Assembly (NCBI GenBank): GCA_005878995.1
Contig: VBME01000156.1
Span: 1 to 16,098, forward strand
Length of the DNA stretch: 16,098 nt
Reading direction: 5' to 3'
From: Methanobacteriota archaeon
Lineage (GTDB): Archaea; Thermoplasmatota; Thermoplasmata; RBG-16-68-12
Under the pieces are notes generated by a model. The model was given only the letters and a program-made list of their open reading frames with translations, did no database searches and had not been told where the DNA came from. Position numbers and translations under genes: made by a program. Below are positions 10,853 through 16,098 of the stretch, piece after piece; position 1 is the stretch's first letter; every line of letters begins with the position of its first letter.

Positions 10853-12808
10853 GTGTTCGAGATCCGGGAGCGCGACGGACTCGCGCGACTCGGTCGGATG
10901 GAGACCGCCCACGGCTCCGTATCGACCCCGGCGCTCCTGCCCGTCGTCAACCCGAACCGGCCCATCATTCCGGCGAAGGAGCTCGCGGACCGGTTCCGCG
11001 CGGAGATCCTGATCACGAACGCATACATCCTCGGTAAGTCTCCCGACCGGGAGGCGGTTCTCCGGGACGGCGTCCAGGGGTTCCTCCGCTTCCCTGGCGC
11101 GGTCATGACGGACTCCGGGGCTTTCCAATCTCACGTCTACGGCGACGTGGACGTCACGAACGCCGAAGTCATCGACTTTCAGAAACGGATCCGCGCGGAC
11201 CTCGGGACCATGCTCGACCCGTTCTCCGAGCCGTTCCACGATCATGCGAGGGCCGCGGCAGACGTCGAGGAAACGATCCGACGCGCGAAAGAGGCCGATT
11301 CGATTCGCGGCGAGATGGCCCTCGTCGGCGCGGTCCAAGGCGGCCTACATACCGACCTGCGGGAGCGATGCGCGCGGGCTGTCTCGGCCCTCGGCGTCAG
11401 TGTGTGCGCGATCGGTGGGGTCGTGCCCCTCCTCGAGTCATACCGGTTCCGCGACCTCGTGCGCGTGATCGTCGCGTCGAAGAAAGGCCTCGACCCCTCG
11501 AAACCGGTCCACCTGTTCGGCGCCGGCCATCCGCTCGCCTTTCCGCTCGCGGTCCTGTTGGGCTGCGACTTGTTCGACTCCGCTTCCTACGCGAAGTACG
11601 CACGGGACGGCCGAATGATCTTTCCGGAAGGGACCCGGCACGTCGCCGAGGTCCACGAGAGCGGCTGCCTCTGCCCGGTCTGCGTCGAGCACCCGATCCA
11701 GGAAATCGCCGCGAGCGAGCGCCTCCTCGCGGAGCACAACCTGCACGTATGCTTCGCCGCGATCCGCGACGTTCGGCGCGCGATCGCGGACGGGAGTCTG
11801 TGGGAACTCGTCGAGCGGCGCGCCCGAGCCCATCCCGCACTCTTCGACGCCGTCAAGGATCTTCGGCAGCACAACGAATTCTTCGAGGAGTTCGAGCCGC
11901 TTTCGCGGCGCGGAGCGATGTACTACGTCGGCCCAGAAACAGCCCACCGCCCGATTCTCCACCGACTCCGGCAGCGCGTCATCCATCGCTACGCCGCGCC
12001 GCCCGCAAAGGGCCTCCTCGTCCTGCCCGAAGGGGACCGGCCGTACAGCGAGCGGTACGCGTCGGTCGTCGAGCGCGTCCTCACGGCGGCGAACGTGCAC
12101 GTCGCGGTGAAGTCGATCTGGGGTCCCGTCCCGCTCGAACTCGACCATGTCTGGCCTCTGTCGCAATCGATCGTCCCCGAGGGGACGGAGCTCGAGGCGC
12201 TCGAGGCGGCCGAGGTCTTCTTCCGCGAATGGGCCGCAGGAGCCGGGTATCCGTTCGGCATCCTCTGGGAAGACCCGCATACGTTGGACGAGCTCCGCTC
12301 TCGCGCAGCGGGCGGACGCACGGTCGACTGGCGTGCATTGCGGGTCCACGCGACCGCGGACTTGCAGTTCGGTCGGGGCGCTGCGGATGCGCTACTCGGC
12401 GGAACGGTCTCGTACGCCGTTTCAAAGAACACAGGGAAGGTCCGTAACGTCCGCGTCGATGGAGAGCACGTGCTCTCGTTGCGGGCGGAGGACGGCTGGT
12501 TCACGTTGAAGGCTGCGGGCGCCCGTCGCCTTTGGAAAGCGTTCTCCATTCCGAAACTCCGGGTCGTCGTCGATCCGGACGCGGTACCCTTTGCCCGCCA
12601 GGGGAAGAACGTGTTCGCAAAGTTCGTCAGGGATGCGGATCCCGAGATCCGTCCGGGGGACGAAGCCCTCGTCGTGTCGCCCGACGATGAGCTGTGCGCG
12701 GTCGCCCAGGCCACGATGAACCGCCGCGAGATGCTCGCCTTCAAGCGCGGCGTCGCCGCGCGCGTGCGCGAGGGCGTGCCTCCCGTGTCGTCCGCTCCGC
12801 CACGCTGA
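10853..12808 (+). CDS. tgtA: Archaeosine tRNA-guanine transglycosylase
   Basis: TgtA exchanges guanine 15 in the D-loop of archaeal tRNAs for preQ0, the first tRNA-bound step to archaeosine. The 651-aa protein is full length, with all archaeal parts. These are an N-terminal TGT barrel (FEIRERDGLARLGRMETAHG, TPALLPVVNPN), D87 in MTDSGAFQ, GAVQGG (159-164), AIGGVVPL, D242 in LFDSASYAKYARDGR, and a zinc site C272/C274/C277 plus a downstream His in AEHNLH. A C-terminal PUA domain (about 575-645, LRVVVDPDAVPFARQGKNVFAKFV...GDEALVV) closes it. The GTG start at 10853 fits both the family opening and the TATA box. Its last 68 nt overlap the antisense 3' end of pcc1. Confidence 0.97.
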   Translation: MFEIRERDGLARLGRMETAHGSVSTPALLPVVNPNRPIIPAKELADRFRAEILITNAYILGKSPDREAVLRDGVQGFLRFPGAVMTDSGAFQSHVYGDVDVTNAEVIDFQKRIRADLGTMLDPFSEPFHDHARAAADVEETIRRAKEADSIRGEMALVGAVQGGLHTDLRERCARAVSALGVSVCAIGGVVPLLESYRFRDLVRVIVASKKGLDPSKPVHLFGAGHPLAFPLAVLLGCDLFDSASYAKYARDGRMIFPEGTRHVAEVHESGCLCPVCVEHPIQEIAASERLLAEHNLHVCFAAIRDVRRAIADGSLWELVERRARAHPALFDAVKDLRQHNEFFEEFEPLSRRGAMYYVGPETAHRPILHRLRQRVIHRYAAPPAKGLLVLPEGDRPYSERYASVVERVLTAANVHVAVKSIWGPVPLELDHVWPLSQSIVPEGTELEALEAAEVFFREWAAGAGYPFGILWEDPHTLDELRSRAAGGRTVDWRALRVHATADLQFGRGAADALLGGTVSYAVSKNTGKVRNVRVDGEHVLSLRAEDGWFTLKAAGARRLWKAFSIPKLRVVVDPDAVPFARQGKNVFAKFVRDADPEIRPGDEALVVSPDDELCAVAQATMNRREMLAFKRGVAARVREGVPPVSSAPPR

Positions 12809-12998
12809 TACCGGCGAGGTAGTCATCGAGAGTATGGAGCAGGCTCATCGGGTTCTCGGCGGTCGCCTCCGCGGTGATCGTGCGCCCGCGCCTCGCGGTC
12901 CGAATGTACCCGTCGTCGTCGAGAGAGACGGAGGCGGCGACGGCCGCTGCGGTGGCGGCGTCTTCGAAGGCGAGTGTGAGGCGCGCGCGGGCCTTCAT
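12741..12998 (-). CDS. pcc1: KEOPS complex subunit Pcc1
   Basis: Pcc1 is the small dimerising subunit of KEOPS, the complex that with Sua5 makes t6A at position 37 of ANN-decoding tRNAs. The 85-aa product shows the pattern MKARARLTLAFEDAATAAAVAASVSLDDDGYIRTARRGRTITAEATAENPMSLLHTLDDYLAGISVAE: a strand, the helix with A-x-x-V-A-x-S, strands, and the L-x-T-x-D-D-x-L helix. The Arg-rich tail TTREARPRARARRRRA exceeds the usual length and lies opposite the tgtA end. The ATG is only 5 nt after the 3' end of tRNA-Gln and I see no separate promoter, so expression probably depends on the tRNA promoter and tRNA processing. Confidence 0.87.
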   Translation of the reverse strand: MKARARLTLAFEDAATAAAVAASVSLDDDGYIRTARRGRTITAEATAENPMSLLHTLDDYLAGISVAERTTREARPRARARRRRA

Positions 12999-13003
12999 GT
13001 GGA

Positions 13004-13076
13004 TAGCCCCGGGCAGATTCGAACTGCCGTCGCGGGTTCCAAAGACCCGAATGCTTGACCGCTACACCACGGGGCT
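13004..13076 (-). tRNA. tRNA-Gln (anticodon TTG)
   Basis: The 73-nt minus-strand sequence folds as a complete cloverleaf. The acceptor stem AGCCCCG/CGGGGCT has 7 pairs. The D stem is GTGT/GCAT with wobbles, the anticodon stem CGGGT/ACCCG encloses loop CTTTGGA (anticodon TTG at 13042-13040), and the T stem GGCAG/CTGCC encloses TTCGAAT. The discriminator is A, CCA is not encoded (next bases TCCAC) and there is no intron. In archaea this tRNA is normally charged with Glu and amidated by GatDE. It is transcribed from a TATA box at 13099-13106 and followed after 5 nt by the pcc1 ATG. Confidence 0.97.
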
Positions 13077-13098
13077 GCGAGCGAGCATTTGCGGCGGG

Positions 13099-13106
13099 CT
13101 ATAAAG
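13099..13106 (-). promoter_or_regulatory. TATA box for tRNA-Gln (and probably pcc1)
   Basis: On the minus strand this reads CTTTATAG, centred 27 nt upstream of the tRNA 5' end. Its last three bases (TAG) are the stop codon of the methylthiotransferase gene. Confidence 0.75.
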
Positions 13107-14376
13107 GGGCTTGCGCGTGGCCTTCGATCTCTTTGACGTGACCGCGAAGGTCGGTCGGCGTCGCGCCGTCAATCCCGACCGTAACGAATTCCCCGAGCGA
13201 CGCCGCCTCCGGAAGGACGACCTGCCGGTACTCGGGCGTCCGGGCGAGCACCGTTCCCGCCTTGCCTGCCTCCGTGACGAGGACGGTGTATTCGCGTCCG
13301 ACGAGCCGATTGTGGATCTCTTGGGCGATCTCGAACCGCAGTCGAGTTAGGCGGCGGGATCGGTCCTTGACCCGCCAGCCGACGATTTGGTTCTCCATAC
13401 TCGCCGCGGGTGTGCCGGTGCGTGCGGAGAATCGCGTCACGTTGACGATGTCGGGCCGTACCCGACGGACGAGGTCCATCGTCGCCTCGAACTCGTCCTC
13501 GGTCTCGCCCGGAAAACCGACGATGATATCGGTGGAAAGCGTGAGCTCCGGATACGCCTGGCGAAACCTGTGGACGATTTCCTCAAATTGGGCCACGGAG
13601 TACTCCCGACGCATCGCCTCCAAAATCCGATCGGATCCGCTCTGCACCGGGAGGTGCAAGAACTTGAAGATTTTCTCCGACGCATAAGCCCGGACGAGTT
13701 CGTCAACGATTGGATACACGGTCAACGGGTCCGCCATGCCGACTCGAGTCCGGAAGTCGGATGGGATTTCTTCGATGGCCAGGAGGAGTTCGGCAAGGCT
13801 GGTTCCGATGTCGAGGCCGTACGCCGCGGTGTCTTGGCCCGTGAGCTTGATTTCCCGCAGGCCGCGGTCCACGTGCCGGCGGACCTGGGCCACGATGGCG
13901 TCGGTTGGGAGGGAGGCGACGCGTCCGCGGGCCACTCGGGTGATGCAGTACGTGCACCGCCCCGCGCATCCCTGCGCGATCGGCACGATCGCGTCGTGCC
14001 ATCCGAACCCCGCGGATTCGGTTTCCGCAGCACGGTCACCGCAGGCCGTCCCGGCATCGAGGAGTTCCACGATCTGCGGCCACTTCCGCGGCGGCAGGAG
14101 CTTCGCCCGAGGGACGATTGCTCGGACGCGGTCCCGCTGCGCCGCCGCCATGCAGCCCGCGACGACGAGGGGCTTGTCGTACGACGCGAGCTCCGCCATG
14201 CGGCGGACCATCTTCCGCTCCGTCGTCTCGATTACGGTGCACGTCACCAAGACGTGGGCGTCCGCGTCTCCCTCCGACGCGGTGAGCGTATGGCCGCGCC
14301 CCGCCAGGGCCTCCTGCATGAGGCGCGCCTCCCCATAGTTCTGCGTGCAACCGTACGCCTCAACGTACACCTTCAC
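13099..14376 (-). CDS. tRNA t6A37 methylthiotransferase, CDKAL1/e-MtaB type
   Basis: e-MtaB radical-SAM enzymes convert t6A37 to ms2t6A37. The 425-aa protein has the N-terminal MTTase domain (KVYVEAYGCTQNYGE, with cluster ligands C10, C46 in TCTVIE and C75 in AGCMAAAQ). The radical-SAM motif is CAGRCTYC (C137, C141, C144), followed by LTGQDTAAYG, FLHLPVQSGSDRIL and DIIVGFPGETEDEF. A C-terminal TRAM domain (about 360-415) completes it. YGCTQN at the opening and the archaeal origin favour the e-MtaB branch over MiaB or RimO. The GTG at 14376 is chosen because a TATA box (14399-14408) lies 27 nt upstream; extending to 14430 would cross it. KEOPS subunit Pcc1, whose complex makes the substrate modification, lies just downstream. 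Confidence 0.94.
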   Translation of the reverse strand: MKVYVEAYGCTQNYGEARLMQEALAGRGHTLTASEGDADAHVLVTCTVIETTERKMVRRMAELASYDKPLVVAGCMAAAQRDRVRAIVPRAKLLPPRKWPQIVELLDAGTACGDRAAETESAGFGWHDAIVPIAQGCAGRCTYCITRVARGRVASLPTDAIVAQVRRHVDRGLREIKLTGQDTAAYGLDIGTSLAELLLAIEEIPSDFRTRVGMADPLTVYPIVDELVRAYASEKIFKFLHLPVQSGSDRILEAMRREYSVAQFEEIVHRFRQAYPELTLSTDIIVGFPGETEDEFEATMDLVRRVRPDIVNVTRFSARTGTPAASMENQIVGWRVKDRSRRLTRLRFEIAQEIHNRLVGREYTVLVTEAGKAGTVLARTPEYRQVVLPEAASLGEFVTVGIDGATPTDLRGHVKEIEGHAQAPL

Positions 14377-14398
14377 AGACCGGACCCAATGGAAGGCC

Positions 14399-14408
14399 GG
14401 TATTTTCC
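14399..14408 (-). promoter_or_regulatory. TATA box for the methylthiotransferase gene
   Basis: On the minus strand this reads GGAAAATACC, centred 27 nt upstream of the GTG at 14376, fitting a leaderless transcript. A plus-strand promoter for the divergent small gene lies about 30 nt away. Confidence 0.6.
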
Positions 14409-14427
14409 TGTTGTGAGACGGACCCCA

Positions 14428-14439
14428 CAACTCTTATCC
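14428..14439 (+). promoter_or_regulatory. TATA-like box for the 89-aa gene
   Basis: CAACTCTTATCC is centred about 29 nt upstream of the ATG at 14464. Confidence 0.45.
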
Positions 14440-14463
14440 CGCTTCGACGCGTTCGCGGCCGCC

Positions 14464-14733
14464 ATGGAGCCGAGCGACGAAGGCGCGCCCTCTCTTTCCC
14501 CACAGGCCGAGCGGCCGGTGTTCCCACCGTCCCCGCGTCCGCGGGCGCCGGAGCACGAGTTACGCGACCGCGAGAAGGCGGCGAAGCTACGCCACAAGGC
14601 CGCCAGGGCCCGGATGAAATCGAATCGCCTCGAGGACCGCGCCCGTCATCTCGTCCAGAAGGCGGCGAAGATGGAGCGTCGCGCGGACGAGCTCGACGGG
14701 ATTTCCCGGACCCCGATGCAGTCGCCTCAATGA
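14464..14733 (+). CDS. Hypothetical 89-aa charged coiled-coil protein
   Basis: I do not recognise a family. The first 30 residues are Pro/Ser-rich (PSLSPQAERPVFPPSPRPRAPE) and probably disordered. Residues 31-78 form one long charged helix with a rough repeat of K/R-Ala-Ala-x-x (AAKLRHKAARARMKSNRLEDRARHLVQKAAKMERRADEL), suggesting a coiled coil that could bind nucleic acid or a partner protein. A TATA-like box at 14428-14439 gives a leaderless spacing to this ATG; the frame is open far upstream, but only as antisense of the methylthiotransferase gene. It overlaps by 7 nt, tail to tail, with the 47-aa candidate on the minus strand. Confidence 0.6.
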   Translation: MEPSDEGAPSLSPQAERPVFPPSPRPRAPEHELRDREKAAKLRHKAARARMKSNRLEDRARHLVQKAAKMERRADELDGISRTPMQSPQ

Positions 14734-14870
14734 GCGGCCTTCGATCGCGAAGGCAAGGGCACATCGAGATTCGGGGCGACTGCATAGCCTCGCGCCGTGA
14801 CCTCATTCACGTATTGGGTTTCGAGATACCAGGAGAGGACGGCGCTGTCGGTCTTCGTGAGCTTGCACAT
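14727..14870 (-). CDS. Candidate small protein, 47 aa
   Basis: This short frame encodes MCKLTKTDSAVLSWYLET, then QYVNEVTARGYAVAPNLDVP and a basic end. I recognise no family. Support comes from a minus-strand TATA-like box ACGCTTATCC (14904-14913), which would start transcription about 10 nt before the ATG at 14870. The composition also helps: it is less Arg/Pro-rich than antisense shadow frames in this GC-rich DNA. It is too short to be certain, and the frame extends upstream without a good start. It is divergent from the methyltransferase gene. Confidence 0.4.
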   Translation of the reverse strand: MCKLTKTDSAVLSWYLETQYVNEVTARGYAVAPNLDVPLPSRSKAAH

Positions 14871-14903
14871 GACCCATCCCGCGGCTCCATTGCCGTTCCG
14901 GCG

Positions 14904-14913
14904 GGATAAGCGT
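14904..14913 (-). promoter_or_regulatory. TATA-like element between the 47-aa candidate and the methyltransferase
   Basis: The minus strand reads ACGCTTATCC. The same AT-rich spot read on the plus strand (GGATAAGCGT) would start transcription near 14932 and could also serve the methyltransferase gene at 14966. Confidence 0.35.
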
Positions 14914-14965
14914 TTGTCAACCCTCGCAGAAGGTTCAAGGACGGGGACGACGCTCGGAGCCGCCG

Positions 14966-15613
14966 GTGGTCGGAGTGCCTCGCGGAATCGTGTACGAGGA
15001 GATTGACGCATACATCGACGGGCTCGCGAACCGGGGAGACGCGCCATTGCGGGCCGTCGAGAAACAAGGGATGGACGAAGGCTGGCCGATCGTCGCGGCA
15101 GCGGAAGGGAGCTTCCTTCATATCCTGGCGCGGTCGATTCGCGCGGAGCGGATACTCGAGTTGGGTACCGCGATCGGGTATTCGGGCACATGGCTTGCTC
15201 GCGCCCTCCCGAACGGCGGCGAACTCGTGACCGTCGAGCACAATCCGGAGACCGCGACAATCGCTCGCAAGAACCTCGAGAAAACCGGCGTGGGATCGAA
15301 GGTGAAGATCCTCGTCGGGAACGCGGGAGAGATCCTCAAGGACGTCAAAGGCCCGTTCGACTTCATCTTCAACGACATTGACAAGGCCGGATATCCCGCG
15401 GTCCTCGAGCCGTGCATCGAGCGCCTACGGGTCGGCGGCCTCCTGGTGACGGACAACGTGCTCTGGAGAGGCGAGGTCGCGCGGAAGGACCGTTCAAAGG
15501 AGACTCAGGCCATCCGGACGTACAACGAGCGACTCGCGAAAGACCCGCGGATGATCGCCTCGATCGTGCCGCTCCGCGATGGGGTGTCCGTCGCCCTGAA
15601 GGTACGCGCGTAG
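14966..15613 (+). CDS. Class I SAM-dependent O-methyltransferase, catechol-OMT-like
   Basis: The 215-aa protein fits the Methyltransf_3 family of small metal-dependent O-methyltransferases. SAM motif I is LELGTAIGYSG (residues 65-75), followed by the acidic ribose-binding E91 in VTVEHNPE. The metal-binding residues are D137 in FDFIFNDIDKAGY and D163-N164 in LLVTDNVLWRGEV, the full set for this family. The GTG at 14966 has CGGAG 6 nt ahead, supporting it; GTG 14975 is an alternative. The acceptor substrate (a catechol-like or other vicinal hydroxyl) cannot be read from sequence and neighbours give no pathway. Confidence 0.9.
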   Translation: MVGVPRGIVYEEIDAYIDGLANRGDAPLRAVEKQGMDEGWPIVAAAEGSFLHILARSIRAERILELGTAIGYSGTWLARALPNGGELVTVEHNPETATIARKNLEKTGVGSKVKILVGNAGEILKDVKGPFDFIFNDIDKAGYPAVLEPCIERLRVGGLLVTDNVLWRGEVARKDRSKETQAIRTYNERLAKDPRMIASIVPLRDGVSVALKVRA

Positions 15614-15658
15614 ATCCGCGGCAATCCCCTGACAGTCCTCCGGTTCATTCATCGCGGC

Positions 15659-15670
15659 AAATCGCGATTT
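15659..15670. repeat. 12-bp perfect palindrome upstream of the Nudix gene
   Basis: AAATCGCGATTT is self-complementary and sits about 10 nt upstream of the TATA-like box of the next gene, with extra TCGCG/CGCGA arms nearby that are slightly out of register. It may be an operator, but it is short and could be chance. Confidence 0.3.
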
Positions 15671-15678
15671 TCGCGAGG

Positions 15679-15688
15679 CATTAATACA
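15679..15688 (+). promoter_or_regulatory. TATA-like box for the Nudix gene
   Basis: CATTAATACA predicts a transcript start near 15709, which favours the ATG at 15714 over the in-frame ATG at 15699. Confidence 0.45.
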
Positions 15689-15713
15689 GACCAGGGTCAT
15701 GGGCACGGAACGA

Positions 15714-16098
15714 ATGGCGCAGCGGCGCAACCGCGAGCACGCGTACGTCGAGACGGACGGACAAGTCTACCTCGTCCGTGATCACGGGAAGCTCCGGTTT
15801 CCGCGGATGGATGAGACGCTTCCGTTCCCAACCGAGCCGAACGGGGTGATGGACTTCGGTTCGGACCGCATCGTGCGCCAGAAACCGCTGATCGACCATC
15901 ATCCGGAAGAGTGGCTCGGGCGGGACGCGATCTTCGAGCGGAGCGACGTCGACCCGCTCGTGAAGCGCGCGATCTACACGACGCTAATCCGCTGTGTGTC
16001 GGAGGTCATCCTGTCCAAAGGGCCGCGGGTCCTGATGGTGAAGGCCGTCCGCGGTTTCTCGAAGGGCCACTGGAACGTGCCCGGCGGCTTCATGGACT
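15714..16098 (+). CDS. Nudix hydrolase with N-terminal extension, 5' part (partial)
   Basis: The gene runs off the window end after 128 residues. The last part begins a Nudix fold: a strand SEVILSKGPRVLMVKAVRG, then GHWNVPGGFMD, the typical lead into the Nudix box, whose catalytic Glu residues lie beyond the window. Before it are about 90 residues not belonging to the Nudix core (YVETDGQVYLVRDHGKLRFPR, then LIDHHPEEWLGRDAI), a separate N-terminal region also known in some longer Nudix proteins. Nudix enzymes hydrolyse nucleoside diphosphates linked to another moiety; the substrate is unknown. ATG 15714 is preferred from the TATA position, with ATG 15699 as alternative (5 residues longer). Confidence 0.85.
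   Translation, partial: MAQRRNREHAYVETDGQVYLVRDHGKLRFPRMDETLPFPTEPNGVMDFGSDRIVRQKPLIDHHPEEWLGRDAIFERSDVDPLVKRAIYTTLIRCVSEVILSKGPRVLMVKAVRGFSKGHWNVPGGFMD

Noticed and set aside
11368..12447. Plus-strand 359-codon frame inside tgtA
   Set aside because: It is a frame-shifted shadow of the well-supported tgtA gene with low-complexity Arg-rich composition.
13387..14463. Upstream extension of the 89-aa coiled-coil gene
   Set aside because: The extra residues are purely the antisense of the methylthiotransferase gene, and the promoter lies at 14428-14439.

Overview
The window reads as a GC-rich archaeal chromosome segment, densely coding on both strands. The archaeal assignment is firm: the C-terminal part of aIF2 gamma, Pelota, Pth2, a DUF99 protein, archaeosine tRNA-guanine transglycosylase (TgtA), a KEOPS Pcc1 subunit, a CDKAL1-type methylthiotransferase, a tRNA without encoded CCA, and TATA boxes 24-30 nt ahead of start codons (leaderless transcription). 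A receiver/DUF835-like/winged-helix regulator and KaiC-like ATPases beside histidine kinases fit a euryarchaeal, possibly Thermoplasmatota-type lineage. That finer placement is inference.

Region 1 (1-3921) concerns translation and ribosome rescue. It holds the 3' part of eif2g, an unrecognised 110-aa gene, and pelota, all on the plus strand. Converging on them is a minus-strand operon of a DUF1616-like membrane/coiled-coil protein, Pth2 and a DUF99 (endonuclease V-like) protein. Two perfect 18-bp palindromes in the upstream regions of the 110-aa gene and pelota share the core GTAAACATGTTTAC. They are the most striking unexplained signal here.

Region 2 (3948-9611) is a five-gene plus-strand signalling island: a KaiC-like ATPase, a large PAS/GAF histidine kinase with an N-terminal pseudo-receiver, an overlapping response regulator ending in a winged helix, a stand-alone CheY-like receiver, and a separate winged-helix protein 3 nt after it. 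A degenerate third copy of the palindrome (14 of 18 positions) lies at the promoter of the CheY-like gene. This suggests, but does not prove, a regulatory link between the island and the pelota region.

Region 3 (9632-10758) has a MazG-like pyrophosphohydrolase and a YprB-like DEDD exonuclease, tail to tail with a 4-nt overlap. Region 4 (10853-14376) is a tRNA-modification cluster: tgtA, pcc1, tRNA-Gln(TTG) and an e-MtaB-type methylthiotransferase. KEOPS (Pcc1) makes t6A and e-MtaB thiomethylates it. The tRNA ends 5 nt before the pcc1 start codon, implying a tRNA-mRNA co-transcript.

Region 5 (14464-16098) has a small coiled-coil protein, a 47-aa candidate gene, a catechol-O-methyltransferase-like enzyme and the start of a Nudix hydrolase cut by the window end. 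I see no CRISPR array, insertion sequence, rRNA or integrase.
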